A stretch of 64,000 bases of DNA from Omphiscola glabra (Eukaryota > Mollusca > Gastropoda > Lymnaeidae). Both the position numbers and the translations under genes were made by a program. Below, piece by piece: positions 34,796-47,338 of this stretch. The number at the start of each line of letters is the position of its first letter. Positions within the stretch are counted from its first letter, which is position 1. The stretch is taken from assembly GCA_964017045.1 (NCBI GenBank), contig OZ024798.1:25323347-25387346 (forward strand), in the 5' to 3' direction. The notes under the pieces are model-generated. The model did not search any database and was not told the DNA's origin. It was given only the letters and a program-made list of their open reading frames with translations.

Positions 34796-36469
34796 CTCCG
34801 ACACGTACTCACGCGTCATTATGGAAACGCCATCCACGGGATCGTACGACAGTACGTACCCGGAGTAAGCAACGTTGGGGTCAACGTCAACTTTAATCGC
34901 TCGAGGTAGACTATTGAATAATAGTTACCCTTACGACCAGGGTTATCTATTTTTGTGTTTGTTTTTTGTTGTTTTGTTTTTTGCATTAGGGTTAACACAT
35001 GTGAGGGTATGTCTTGGTTCAGGGCCAAAGCCCCGCCCCAAAGTTTTGGAATAGCCTAGGGGGTTATCTCCTCTTGCTGTCAGGATCAGTCTGAGGTGAG
35101 CAGCTGCCAGGAAGGTAATGTAAATTCTTTCATATTTGTGTACCGGGTACATGCTATACAATGCCAGGGGCGCGTCTTAATCAGTGAGTGTATTATGATG
35201 GTAGACGGCTGCACAATTGTACAAATGGGCTACATATTACACTTGTCAGAGGTGTCACGGTGGATCTCAAGGAAGGTGGTATAGAAGTAAGCCTCTTCTT
35301 GCCCGTGGGTGACATGTGGCTCATGAACCAGTTAAAAATAGTTTGCGGCCCGTTACACAGGTGAGGAATTTGTGTTCCACATGTGGCTCGTGAACTGGTT
35401 AGCCCAATCCATTATGACCCACCAGTCTGAGACCACTTGTCTGACAGGTCCCAGTAAATGGTGCGGCTAACGGTGAACCCGCCCCTTGGTGCCATTTCTT
35501 AGGGGGCGCCGAAATCGTCGTTTTAATGCAAAATATGTGTAGCTACCTAATATTGTTTGGGGAGAGGGTGTCTAAATTCAGAATTTCCTCGGCAAGGGTC
35601 GCAAACCGGGATCCCGACTCTCAAACGAATTGGGACACCGGAATAGACCGAATGCTTCAAAATGTTCGGTATTTAATTTTCAAATTTAACAACCCCTAAA
35701 AATATTTTTTTTTAAACGTAAATCCTTTATAAAATGTAAAATCGAGCAATGGGGGGGGGGGGGGGGGGTTTGCTGAAACTTTGACACAACATGCATACAA
35801 GTCAAACACTTTATAAAAGTAAAAACGGCTTTTTTGGGGTTGGGTGTTTGGGGTTGGGGCTGAAAATTGGAAAGATTGTGTTGTCATCGTCTTTGAGTCT
35901 ATGTGCCAAGTTTGATAGGTTGACGGGAAGTGGGTCAAAAAGCATCCGAAGATTTTTCCATCCAGCCAGCCACAGACAAAAGTGAAGTTATAAAAGAATT
36001 TGATCGTATAAATCTCTTTTCGTAGATTCCATGTCGCTTTGAGAGTAAAAATAAGTCAATAATTTTATTTTATTTTAAAAAGAAACTTTAAGCTCAGGAT
36101 AATACGTCCAGACCAACTGATGGAGACATTACCATGGGTTCATTGGTAAACATAGAGATGGCTTTATTTGCAAATGGAGGTTCAAGAGGAAAATATCTTG
36201 AAATTGTGTTATAGAATATCTTGAGTTCTATTCCTCCGACCAGTGTGGAGTCTGAGCGGGTGTTCTCGTCATCGGGGTTACTTTGAGTAACCGTTTGCGC
36301 TCAAACTTTAGCGCTCAAACATTAGACACGTTGTCATAGTTAGGATCTCATTTTTGTTATTTAATGTGACCAAATATTAAGCACACACATCAATTACTTT
36401 AATGTTTGTTCCATAAAACATGTTAATTTTTTTTTTTATAAATATGATTCATGCCTTCAGATTTGCGTC
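34796..36469. other. Intron 1, unique segment
   Basis: Contains a degenerate duplication with catgtggctc(a/g)tgaac near 35310 and 35380 and a G18-class run at 35751-35768. No gene recognised. Confidence 0.45.
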
Positions 36470-36640
36470 AATCCTTAAAGCAAATTATGTTATTGTCTAT
36501 GTTATTGTGTATGTTATTGTTTGTTATTTTTTATGTTATTCAATATGTTATTGTTGATGTGATTGTTTATTTTCATTTTTTTATGTCATTGGTTATGTTA
36601 TTTTTTTGTTATTGTTTATGTAATTGGTAAAAAGATTATT
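36470..36640. repeat. Decayed ttattgtttatg array
   Basis: Imperfect gttattgttatgtt-like steps of 12-16 bp. Confidence 0.65.
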
Positions 36641-36700
36641 AAAATAGAAATATAATTTTATCTTAGCGTTTTTATTTAATTGATAACAACGTCACGTGAC

Positions 36701-37680
36701 GTTACTTCAAATCTGGATGAAAGCTTGCACGCCATGGCGTTACTTCAAATCTGAGAGAAAGCTTGCACGCCATGACGTTACTTCAAATCTGGATGAAAGC
36801 TTGCACGCCATGGCGTTACTTCAAATCTGAGAGAAAGCTTGCACGCCATGACGTTACTTCAAATCTGAGAGAAAGCTTGCACGTCATGACGTTACTTCAA
36901 ATCTGAGAGAAAGCTTGCACGCCATGACGTTACTTCAAATCTGAGAGAAAGCTTGCACGTCATGACGTTACTTCAAATCTGAGAGAAAGTTTGCACGTCA
37001 TGACGTTACTTCAAATCTGAGAGAAAGTTTGCACGCCATGACGTTACTTCAAATCTGAGAGAAAGCTTGCACGTCATGACGTTACTTCAAATCTGAGAGA
37101 AAGCTTGCACGCCATGACGTTACTTCAAATCTGAGAGAAAGCTTGCACGTCATGACGTTACTTCAAATCTGAGAGAAAGTTTGCACGTCATGACGTTACT
37201 TCAAATCTGAGAGAAAGCTTGCACGCCATGACGTTACTTCAAATCTGAGAGAAAGTTTGCACGTCATGACGTTACTTCAAATCTGAGAGAAAGTTTGCAC
37301 GCCATGACGTTACTTCAAATCTGAGAGAAAGCTTGCACGCCATGACGTTACTTCAAATCTGAGAGAAAGCTTGCACGTCATGACGTTACTTCAAATCTGA
37401 GAGAAAGTTTGCACGTCATGACGTTACTTCAAATCTGAGAGAAAGCTTGCACGTCATGACGTTACTTCAAATCTGAGAGAAAGCTTGCACGTCATGACGT
37501 TACTTCAAATCTGGATGAAAGCTTGCACGTCATGACGTTACTTCAAATCTGGATGAAAGCTTGCACGTCATGACGTTACTTCAAATCTGGATGAAAGCTT
37601 GCACGTCATGACGTTACTTCAAATCTGGATGAAAGCTTGCACGTCATGACGTTACTTCAAATCTGGATGAAAGCTTGCAC
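36701..37680. repeat. 38-bp minisatellite, 26 units without indels, CRE-like palindrome
   Basis: Units start gttacttcaaatctgagaga and continue aagcttgcacgtcatgac. The first starts at 36701 and the last, partial unit at 37651, exactly 25 periods later. Joins form acgtcatgacgt, a perfect 12-bp palindrome holding TGACGT on both strands; other units have acgccatgacgt. The ctggatga variant sits in units 1, 3 and 22-26 and ctgagaga in the centre, the pattern expected if the core is homogenised. Confidence 0.97.
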
Positions 37681-38324
37681 AATAAAAAAAAATTCTAAAT
37701 CTCGAAAATACCGGAATTTCGCTATTCGTAAAACTTCAATACTTAAAATACCGGTATTGCGACCCCTATTCCTCGGGGTGTGGGGTGTGGGTGGGGAGTG
37801 GGGGTGGGGAGCTTTCGGTTGCAACGACCCCATTCACTCACAGTGAAAAAAAAAATTCTTGTTGAAAATAATTGTTTTAATTCTTACAGTAGTGTCTTAC
37901 TGATATTTAAGCTATGGATCAATCTCCATGGAGAATGCTTCTCACCATGTTTGGCCAGAAACCTTTACAAACATGGCGTATTTGCTGCTGATAAGGAAAA
38001 ATGCCACTGATAACCCCTGACCCCGCCGCTTATTAGTTCTCAGAGAAGGCTGGACTGGGGTTTATGAGGCCGATCGTTTGGCGGCGGATCTTTCTAGCAT
38101 CGATCTTCCTGACGTGGGCGGATCTAAAACAAACAGGGCGCTCACGAGGGGTCAGGCGATCGACCTTGCAACCGGGTCACTGCATGGAGACGCGGAGCTA
38201 AGGTTTGGCCATTTTGCTTAGAGTGTTTCCGGTTGTCTGGGATAGACCTGCTGAAATCGAATTTTGCATGTGACGTTACTAATTTTTTTCTGTGTTCCTA
38301 CACTGCGTTGTCAAAATAAACACT
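37681..38324. other. Intron 1, unique segment
   Basis: No repeat, RNA or coding domain recognised. Confidence 0.4.
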
Positions 38325-38372
38325 ATGTGTGGTTATATACTATGTGTGGTTATATACTATGTGTGGTTATAT
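38325..38372. repeat. 17-bp array (actatgtgtggttatat)
   Basis: Three perfect copies. Confidence 0.93.
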
Positions 38373-38449
38373 AGTGTGTAGTGGCTGTTAAAATATATGT
38401 GCGCCTATAATGTTTGATTTCTTAATTATGTTTGGTGGTCCTATAATGT

Positions 38450-39215
38450 TTGATGTCAGCGACGCCTTCTGTGATATTGGGGAATGCCTTGTGTGATGTC
38501 ATTGAACGCCCTGTGTGATGTTAGGGAATGCCTTGTGTGATGTCAGTGGACGCCCTGTGTGATATTAGGGAATGCCTTGTGTGGTGTCATTGAACGCCCT
38601 GTGTGATGTTAGGGAATGCCTTGTGTGATGTCATTGAACGCCCTTTGTGATGTTAGGGAATGCCTTGTGTGATGTCAGTGGATGCCCTGTGTGATGTTAG
38701 GGAATGCCTTGTGTTATGTCAGTGGATGCCCTGTGTGATGTTAGGGAATGCCTTGTGTTATGTCAGTGGACGCCCTGTGTGATGTTAGGGAATGCCTTGT
38801 GTTATGTCAGTGGATGCCCTGTGTGATGTTAGGGAATGCCTTGTGTTATGTCAGTGGATGCCCTGTGTGATGTTAGGAAATGCCTTGTGTGATGTCAGTG
38901 GACGCCCTGTGTGACGTTAGGGAATGCCTTGTGTGATGTCAGTGGACACCCTTTGTGACGTTAGGGAATGCCTTGTGTGATGTCAGTGGACGCCCTGTGT
39001 GATGTTAGGGAATGCCTTGTGTTATGTCAGTGGATGCCCTGTGTGATGTTAGGGAATGCCTTGTGTGATGTCAGTGGACGCCCTGTGTGACGTTAGGGAA
39101 TGCCTTGTGTGATGTCAGTGGACACCCTTTGTGACGTTAGGGAATGCCTTGTGTGATGTCAGTGGACACCCTTTGTGACGTTAGGGAATGCCTTGTGTGA
39201 TGTCAGTGGACTGGT
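38450..39215. repeat. 44-bp higher-order array of two 22-bp subunits
   Basis: The subunits gccttgtgtgatgtcagtgg and gccctgtgtgatgttaggga alternate for about 17 dimers. Their shared frame (gccYtgtgtgatgt) shows that a 22-bp ancestor duplicated, diverged and then spread as a dimer. Confidence 0.95.
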
Positions 39216-40559
39216 TGTGTAATCCCTTGTTGACATTCTAATGAAACATTATAGTTACGTGCCTGTTCACGAGCACCTCAACCCCGAAGCCGACTGACTC
39301 GTTCAGATTCGAGATTCGATTCCTTTCACATCATCCATTTTCCCTCTCCCTCCTGTTTTTTTTCAGTGAGTAACACTCCACGCATTCATTCTAATAACAT
39401 CACAGATTCGCGTGTGTCTACTTCCTGTTTTCTAGATATGATCAAGGTACGTCATTAATTCCCATGGGTCTTTGTAGACGGAAGAAGGCGCGTGATCTCA
39501 AAACTCACTTTCAAAATATTTTATAATGGAGATGAGAATGGCATTTCCCAAATTGTAAACATGCTCAAGAAATGTATAATCTTTGTTTTTAAATATTATA
39601 CGTCAACAATATCCTACCAAACCAGCCCCCCTCCATTCAAACACATAAACATCTCTCTATCAAAACATGAGAATAACAGTGAGCACTTAGCTGTGCCGGC
39701 TACGTTATCGCGTGCTGGGTGTAGTCGAACAAGGACGTCATTCAAACGCTGCTAGTTATTGGGGCTGGTCATTTCCGTCTACAACTCAAACCAGGAAGTT
39801 GGGTGAGAATGAAGAGAGGGGATGTTTTCATTGTCAACTCTAAGGTGCCGGGGAAAAGGTCATTGGTATAGCGGTCAATGATTATTGGTCAGTGGTCATT
39901 AGTCATGGGTAATTGATATATCGTCATTACTCGCTTTTCATTAGTCCGAGGTCCTTAGTCAGTGGTCATTGGATCAGTTGCTATTTAATAAATGACTAGC
40001 AATGATGCAGTAAGACACTGAAGGAAATATTAAATGATCTTTTTATTATCATTTTGTTAAAATATTATTTTTGCAAAGCTGTAACGATCTTATTGCACTG
40101 TGGCGCCAGATAGTTTGACGCTCAAATCAAATTTGTAAACAAAAATATATTTACATTTAAATAATAAAATTTTAATTTATAAAAAATGTATTTTTAAGAA
40201 AATTACTGAAACTATACATTGTCATAGAAGTAACTTCTTAAAACTATAATATTGCATCTGACATTCTACCATAAAACACCATTAAATACATTTCAATTCG
40301 CCAAGTGGTTTCCTCCGTGTGACATGCTACAGAATCCATGTTTCTAGATTGATGCCGTCAGCTCGTTAAATAAAATCATCTTTGACAAATTTTTTTTTAA
40401 TCAGATGGCAGGTGTAATTGTATTTGGGTTTTATTGTTTTAATTTTTGTCGGGGTGTTATTTGTGGTGGGGCGTCTGGCGCTTTTGAGGGGTGGGACTGT
40501 TCTGTGGAGGGGTTTATGATGCTTTATTTTGTGGGGGATGGTGCAATAAACGAGAAAAT
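39216..40559. other. Intron 1, unique segment
   Basis: A decayed ggtcattggt / gtcagtggtcatt repeat lies at about 39857-39975. The rest is AT-rich with nothing recognised. Confidence 0.45.
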
Positions 40560-40728
40560 GAGAGAGTGAGAGACGAATAGAGAAAGGAAATAAAGAGAGA
40601 ATAACTTCTAAGAGATTTCGGGAGAGAGAGAGAGAGAGAGAGAGTGGGAGATAGAGGGGGTAAGTTAGATAAATAAATATAAAGCGAAAGAAAAAGAGAG
40701 GGAGGGAGAAAAAAAAGGGGGGGGGGGC
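40560..40728. repeat. GA-rich tract with A8-G10 end
   Basis: Purine-rich on the + strand (gagagagagagagagag), ending in an A-run joined to a G-run at about 40710-40727. Confidence 0.85.
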
Positions 40729-40784
40729 TGCAGGATGAATAGAAGGAGATGTTCAATGTTTTCGTGTGGTGGCATGTGGATATG

Positions 40785-41005
40785 TTTGGCCGAATCTCAG
40801 TGTGGGGTGAAATGTGGATGTGCGTAGCAGAAAGTAGGTGTTTGTGGTGCAATGGGGGTGTGTGTAGGAATGTGGATGTGTGCGATGCCTAGGGTGTGTG
40901 TGTGTGTGTTACGGAAATCAGACGTGTGTGGCGGAATATGGATTTGTTTGGCGAAAAGCAGGTGGAGTGCGGGTGCATTGCGTAATATGTATGTGTTCAA
41001 CCTCA
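40785..41005. repeat. Decayed aatgtggatgtgtg array, locus 1
   Basis: Irregular units with gcggaat, aatgtggatgtgtg and tgtgtgg. They end before caacctcatatat, which also ends the related tract at 46.28-46.47 kb. Confidence 0.7.
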
Positions 41006-41194
41006 TATATTATCAAATACGCTAAATAAAACCTTTAATTATGGTGTAAAGTGCACCCCCACCCCCCACTCCACCCCCGAAAAAAAAAAGATTATATTAT
41101 AACAAACAAACAAACAGGGAACTGAAATTGTGTTACATTCTGTTTGGAGTTGTTTTAAACAATGAGTTTATTTCTAAAATATGCAATGTAACAT

Positions 41195-41850
41195 GCATTG
41201 CACTTGTATGGTGTCACCTGTGTGTGCTATGTACACTATGGAATAATGGTTGTATGGTGTCACCTGTGTGTGCTATGTACAGTATGGAATAATGCCTGTA
41301 TGGTGACACCTGTGTGTGTGCTATGTACAGTATGGAATAATGCCTGTATGGTGACACCTGTGTGTGCTATGTACAGTATGGAATAATGCTTTTATGGTGT
41401 CACCTGTGTGTGCTATGTACAGTATGGAATAATGCTTTTATGGTGTCACCTGTGTGTGCTATGTACAGTATGGAATAATGCCTGTATGGTGACACCTGTG
41501 TGTGCTATGTACAGTATGGAAAAATGCTTGTATGGTGTCACCTGTGTGTGCTTTGTACGGTATGGAATAATGCTTGTATGGTGTCACCTGTGCGTGCTAT
41601 GTACAGTATGGAATAATGCTTGTATGGTGTCACCTGTGTGTGCTATGTACAGTATGGAATAATGCTTGTATGGTGACACCTGTGTGTGCTATGTACAGTA
41701 TGGAATAATGCTTGTATGGTGTCACCTGTGCGTGCTATGTACAGTATGGGATTATGCTTGTATGGTGACACCTGTGTGTGCTATGTACAGTATGGAATAA
41801 TGCTTGTATGGTGACACCTGTGTGTGCTATGTACAGTATGGAATAATATT
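41195..41850. repeat. 46-bp minisatellite (cacctgtgtgtgctatgtac)
   Basis: About 14 units with core ttgtatggtgtcacctgtgt and cagtatggaataatgc. Variants are gtgaca, cttttatgg and cgtgc. Confidence 0.96.
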
Positions 41851-42810
41851 TCCACAACTATCCTCGATCCTAATTGCAATGACATCTTAAAGTCATTTTT
41901 TTTATGTCATAGATTTTTCTACAAGACCTTGATCAGCGGTCAGGACTTTCTTTTATCCTTCCCGGCCACGAGGGGAGACGCACGTGGTTCCCTGTGGTTT
42001 CTCCACACTTCAGTACGCTGTCATCATTTTAGCAATTACAAGCTATTCGAGATGCTCCAAGGTTTTCCCCGCATCTCAGATGAGGCCAGCTTGACTCTCG
42101 TGTTACCGGACGTTTCTTACATATCGCGTGTGCGAATTCTTTTTTTTTCAACAGGGGCGGGGGGGGGGGGGGGGGGGCGGAAAACATCCCTTGTAAAGAA
42201 CTGGAAGTGACAGCCAGAAGCCATTTTGAATAGCGATGACCCGGCGAGAAGATTATTGCTAGCGCGCGCTATTCCTGTGGGGTGATGGGATGGCGCTCGT
42301 GTGAATATTCATGAACCCCCCCCCCCCCCCCGTATGTACAGGCCTCATCTACGACACATCCCAATTATTTTTTTTGGTCGAAATTTCTCGTCGTGTTTTG
42401 GACGTACTGCAGTAACTGTCATGGCGGCGGCTGTTGAGGGCAGCGCGTGAGGATAGATTCAGTGACTGGAACGACTAAGGGTATCCAAAACTTAAACATG
42501 AAACTATCAGCGGTATTTTAGGTTTTTTCTTTGTCTTTTTTTTTCCTCAGCCGGCAGCGGAGCAAATGGCCATTTTCAAAATATCACCACGCACTACTGG
42601 TATCTTCACCAACTCTTTCCGTTTTTAATTACGTCCTTGACTACCTCTCTACGCCAGGTGTTTTTGGGGGGGTCTTTCCCGCCTTCCTGGTCCTTGAGGG
42701 CTCCATACAGTACATGCCTTGTTATATTCAGACATAGGTTTTCACCGCCTTCTGTGCCCGTATACCTCGCGCCAATGAGAAATCGTGCGGTCATCTCTAG
42801 ATCAGCTGTA
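41851..42810. other. Intron 1, unique segment
   Basis: Has a G17-class run near 42160 and a C14-class run near 42318. No gene recognised. Confidence 0.45.
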
Positions 42811-43365
42811 CACCCATACCTCGCTTTACGGCCTAGATACGTTACGGAAAAGTTGGCCGTAAAGCGAAAAGCCGTATAATGAATCAATAATTTTGATATA
42901 AACCCATACAAATTTAATTGGATCTGTTCCAATTTTTGTATAAAATAATATAGTCGTTAGGTCATAAATCATTTTATTCTTTTCATTTCCTATAAAAAAA
43001 AGTACAAAACATTGTAATAGTAAACAGAAATTTAAAAAATAAACATATAAATTAAAAAACAAAAGAAATAATATGCACATATTTATACATAAAATAAAAT
43101 TCACCAATTAATCCAAACAAACAAGACAGAAACAAACACGTCAACTTACTGAGTCACAGGATATGAATAAGGTGGGATAGCACAGCAAATAAGGGAGATT
43201 ACTAAAGCAGAGCCGCCTAAGGGGAGAAGCTGAAACTAAAGAGAGGGTATCTATTGGCCGTATAACGAAACATCGTGGGCCGTAAACCAAAAATGTGCCA
43301 TAATTTAAAGTTGGCCGTAAAGCGAAATGCCGTATAACGAGCGGCCGTATAGCGAGGTATAGGTG
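42811..43365. mobile_element. pogo/Tigger-like MITE with TA target duplication
   Basis: The left end is cacccatacctcgctttacg and the reverse complement of the right end is cacctatacctcgctatacg. The inverted repeat matches 21 of 23 bases. Both ends abut TA (42809-42810 and 43366-43367). Subterminal gccgtaaagcgaaa motifs recur near both ends. The atacctcg core is typical of pogo/Tigger termini. The AT-rich 555-bp body encodes no transposase. Confidence 0.85.
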
Positions 43366-43663
43366 TATTTGGGGATTTTGTGGAACCACTAGACGATAAG
43401 AACTGAACGCGGGCAAACTATATTCACAAGGTTTTAAAGTCTTCTCCAATCTTTCTTTATTGAGAGCCAGCTTTCTGAACCACGACACAGAATGCCCTAT
43501 AGGCAATCGAGTTTGAATTCTAATTTTTAATCTTGTATCACCTTTACGATTTCACTAGCTTTATGATACTTTATTACTGAAAAATCGCGAAAAAGTTTGT
43601 TTTTGTTTTTTTGTTTTTTTTAAACAGGATGGAACGTGTTTGTGAAGAGCTTTACTCTCCTCT

Positions 43664-45084
43664 AGAGACCGACCGAAAGTGATTTTCTGATTGCGGCAGA
43701 AACTGAAGCCGAAACCAAAAGCTTTACGAGACTTTCGGCCAAAAACGAAGCCGAAACCGAAATATTTAGATAATTTGAAATTCGTTCACGCATATATTCT
43801 GCATACATCGAAAAATGAAGGGGGAAAGTATCAATATTTACATTCTTTTTATTTAAAAAAAAATGAGATTATCGTGAATATTAAAAAAATAAACATTTAA
43901 TGAATTCATTGTCTTTTACCATTTTAATTTAAAAGTAATTTAAATTTCTTAAAAGTTATTTTTAAAGTAGTATGGTAGGATAAAATTTGGATCGGTTTGG
44001 GAGAGTGGGTAAAATTCATGCAAAATAGATCCTTTGGTTTTATAATATAATTACAACCTAAAATTAGATTATATACCTCCATTGATTATTGTGGCTCTAA
44101 CAGAGCCAATTGTCACCTAAAATGGGTTATTAAGGAAATAAAATTATTAACCCAATGTTTCGCTGTTATCGTCATACTCATGATTTGTGTCTTCATAAAT
44201 CGCTAGGAAGATTTCGATGTATGGATATTCAGACGCTGATGACGTAATTATTTCGTTCGACGACCAACCCCCCTCACCCCCATTTGTGGGGGGAACAATA
44301 TTTTTTTTAAAAATTGTTGTTCTGACAGGTCTCGACGGAGAATTGCAAAAGACATCTAAATTGCTCGCCAAAATCATAAAAGTAAGCAGGTCTACAGTAA
44401 GCTTACTGCATAGTTATTATACGAACCCGTGATACATGTACACGTGTGTTACTTCGTCAGTAACAATGTTTATCAGCATGATCATAATGAATTTAAAGAA
44501 ATGAATCAATTGAAAAAGCGAAAGTTTCCTTAATTTTTATTTTTAAAAACATAATAAAACAAAAATAATAATAGAAATATTAACATTCCGTAAGATTATT
44601 CAATATTATTCACGGTTGCCCATGACAACACTGATGCGCATGATAATGATAAAGCAAAATGCATGAATTGAATCAACCTAGGGTTCAAAATTTTTCTTTT
44701 TAAATTAAAACAAATAATGATATAAATATTACCCTTCCATTAGTTTTTTCGTCCGCCAAGCTGTTTACATTTGTCTTGGCCTAATTGAAAATTATTTTTT
44801 TGGAAACAAAGGACAAGTAGGTCATCATGCAGCTGTGAGCAGTTTTCGCAGAGTATTAGTCATACAAGATGCGATGACAGCAAGGCGTTGAGCAATATCG
44901 GATTGCTGGCCTAGAGAAAGACAGGGCCGTCTGACTTCTGGTAGATGACCGAAAAACCGCACCCACCACCCACTCAGTTGGCTGAAAGTCTCAATCACTT
45001 TCGGCCGAAACCGAAATTTAAACCAAAAGTGGTCAAAGGGCAACTTTCGGGGACGAAACCGAAGCCGAAATTCGGTCGGCCTCT
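43664..45084. mobile_element. Candidate non-autonomous hAT-like element (agagRccgaccgaa ends)
   Basis: The left end agagaccgaccgaaag pairs with right-end reverse complement agaggccgaccgaatt. Subterminal gaagccgaaaccgaaa blocks occur at both ends, in direct orientation. The flanks tctcctct and tctctctt are a weak 8-bp duplication. The 1.4-kb AT-rich interior has no long coding frame. Two nested insertions or a decayed element remain possible. Confidence 0.45.
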
Positions 45085-45182
45085 TCTCTCTTATCACACC
45101 CACGCACTCAAACAGATTGTCAAGAATCGCATGAAACTTTATGGAGAACGGAAACCCGAAACCAGCGAACTCTCCGTTTAAA

Positions 45183-45306
45183 ATCCTTAACTGTATATGT
45201 ATTGCTAAGAAACAATCCTTAACTGTATATGTATTGCTAAGAAACAATCCTTAACTGTATATGTATTGCTAAGAAACAATCCTTAACTGTATGTGTATTG
45301 CTAAAA
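45183..45306. repeat. 32-bp array (aatccttaactgtatatgta)
   Basis: Four near-perfect copies ending in ttgctaagaaac. Confidence 0.95.
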
Positions 45307-45324
45307 AGAGCATAAATAAAACAC

Positions 45325-45705
45325 CGAGGGACATTTGTGGTGGAAGTAGGGGACGTTTGTGGTGGAAGTAGGGGAAGTTTGTAGTGGAAGTAGGGGACGT
45401 TTGTAGTGGAAGTAGGGGACGTTTGTAGTGGAAGTAGGGGACGTTTGTAGTGGAAGTAGGGGACGTTTGTGGTGGAAGTAGGGGACGTTTGTGGTGGAAG
45501 TAGGGGACGTTTGTAGTGGACGTAGGGGACGTTTGTGGTGGAAGTAGGGGACGTTTGTGGTGGAAGTAGGGGACGTTTGTATTGGAAGTAGGGGACGTTT
45601 GTATTGGAAGTAGGGGACGTTTGTAGTGGAAGTAGGGGACGTTTGTAGTGGAAGTAGTGGACGTTTGTAGTGGAAGTAGGGGACGTCTGTAGTGGAAGTA
45701 AGGGG
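45325..45705. repeat. 22-bp minisatellite (aagtaggggacgtttgtagt)
   Basis: About 17 units, with g/a variants at tagtgg/ggtgg. A minus-strand frame is open for 161 codons because of the 22-codon periodicity. Confidence 0.95.
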
Positions 45706-46085
45706 CATTCGTTCGAAATAATATGAACAATAAATAAAATGAGTAATATATCAAATCTAATTGGAGCGTGATTTACAGTTATAGTTGTGCATTGCCATCT
45801 AATACTTATTCTTCTTCTCCTTCTTCTGTCTTAATACACAAATGAAGAATACTTTTTACCGCCACTCCCACAAAAGCATCTCTACTTCTCAAATTTTCTT
45901 AAGCCTACCTCCCGAGACATAATTGTCTTCCTGTTATCTCTAGTCAAGAAGCACACAGATGTACGAACACATTCACATAGATATGTACGCACCCATGTCC
46001 GCAAACACAGACATCACTACCTTAGGCGGCGAATCAGATCTGTTTAATTGAAGATCTTCTATTTAAGATTTTTTTTAAATTAACA
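45706..46085. other. Intron 1, unique segment
   Basis: Includes atgaagaatactttttacc plus gccactcccacaaaa at about 45842-45876, which recurs near 47798-47830 as a short dispersed duplicate. No gene recognised. Confidence 0.5.
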
Positions 46086-46087
46086 AT

Positions 46088-46280
46088 ATGTTAGAACTGA
46101 ATCAATGCGATATGTTAGAACTGAATCAATGCAATATGTTAGAACTCAATCAAGGTGATATGTTAGAACTCAATCAAGGTGATATGTTAGAACTCAATCA
46201 AGGTGATATGTTAGAACTCAATCAAGGTGATATGTTAGAACTCAATCAAGGTGATATGTTAGAACTCATTCAAGGTGACA
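46088..46280. repeat. 24-bp minisatellite (atgttagaactcaatcaagg)
   Basis: Eight units. The 8-codon period gives an open frame of MLELNQGD repeats from an ATG in each unit. Confidence 0.95.
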
Positions 46281-46500
46281 AAATAATGGTGTGTGTAGGT
46301 GACGAAATGTGTGTGTGGCAGAATGTTGATGGTGTGGTGGAATGTGGGTAGGTGTGACGGAATGTGTTCGTGAAAGGCGGAATGTGGGTTTGCTTTGCGG
46401 AATATGTGTATGAGTGTACCTGAAAAGTAGGTGTGCGGGGCAGAAAGGGAATGTTGGGTGTGCGCGGCCCAATCTCTGTGTTTATCGGATTGACCTCATA
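46281..46500. repeat. Decayed aatgtggatgtgtg array, locus 2
   Basis: Units with gcggaatgtgggt, ggtgtg and cgaaatgtgtg, followed by tgacctcatatata. Its composition and right boundary match the 40.8-kb tract. Confidence 0.7.
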
Positions 46501-47003
46501 TATATATTCCAGTGCCCAGAAAAGGTTTGCTAAAAGGTTAGGAATGATAGGAAACCGATTATCCTGGGGATACATTGATGCTATAGTCATTTGATACCAC
46601 CGATATGGTCGGTTAAAGGTTGAATGGACAAGCTCTCGGGTCGACTCTTGTTTACATCGATCTTGGAATTAAGTTTGCCATAAGATATTTTTATCAACTT
46701 TAAAAAGTAATTAAGACAAGATTTATGGTCGGCAATATGATGACGGAATTCGTCTGTCAGCAAAGACAACATCACCATGGCAACAACACAGAGTGCCTTC
46801 AAGTATAAACTATAACCTAAAAAAATTAGTTGAATATAAATAAATCTTACGACTGCTGTGTACAGTTACCCTCCCTCCCCTACCACAACCACAACCACCG
46901 CCAAACCTAACAATCAGCTGCAATTTGTTTTATATACTATTTCAGGGTTGTTTTCCTTCAGTCGGTTCATCTCCAAATTTCCAATGCAGCATTCATTCCA
47001 GCG

Positions 47004-47338
47004 TGCGTGTTATGTGTGTCTTGGCGTGTTATGTGTGTCTTGGCGTGTTATGTGTGTCTTGGCGTGTTATGTGTGTCTTGGCGTGTTATGTGTGTCTTGG
47101 CGTGTTATGTGTGTCTTGGCGTGGTATGTGTGTCTTGGCGTGTTATGTGTGTCTTGGCGTGTTATGTGTGTCTTGGCGTGTTATGTGTGTCTTGGCGTGT
47201 TATGTGTGTCTTGGCGTGTTATGTGTGTCTTGGCGTGTTATGTGTGTCTTGGCGTGTTATGTGTGTCTTGGCGTGTTATGTGTGTCTTGGCGTGTTATGT
47301 GTGTCTTAGCGTGTTATGTGTGTCTTGGCGTGTTCCTG
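47004..47338. repeat. 19-bp minisatellite (gtgttatgtgtgtcttggc)
   Basis: About 17 almost identical units; only gtggta and ttagc variants are seen. It is among the most homogeneous arrays in the window. Bases 46501-47003 are unique. Confidence 0.97.

Noticed and set aside
36701..37680. CRISPR array
   Set aside because: Regular 38-bp spacing, but the whole unit repeats, with no variable spacers and no cas genes, in animal DNA.
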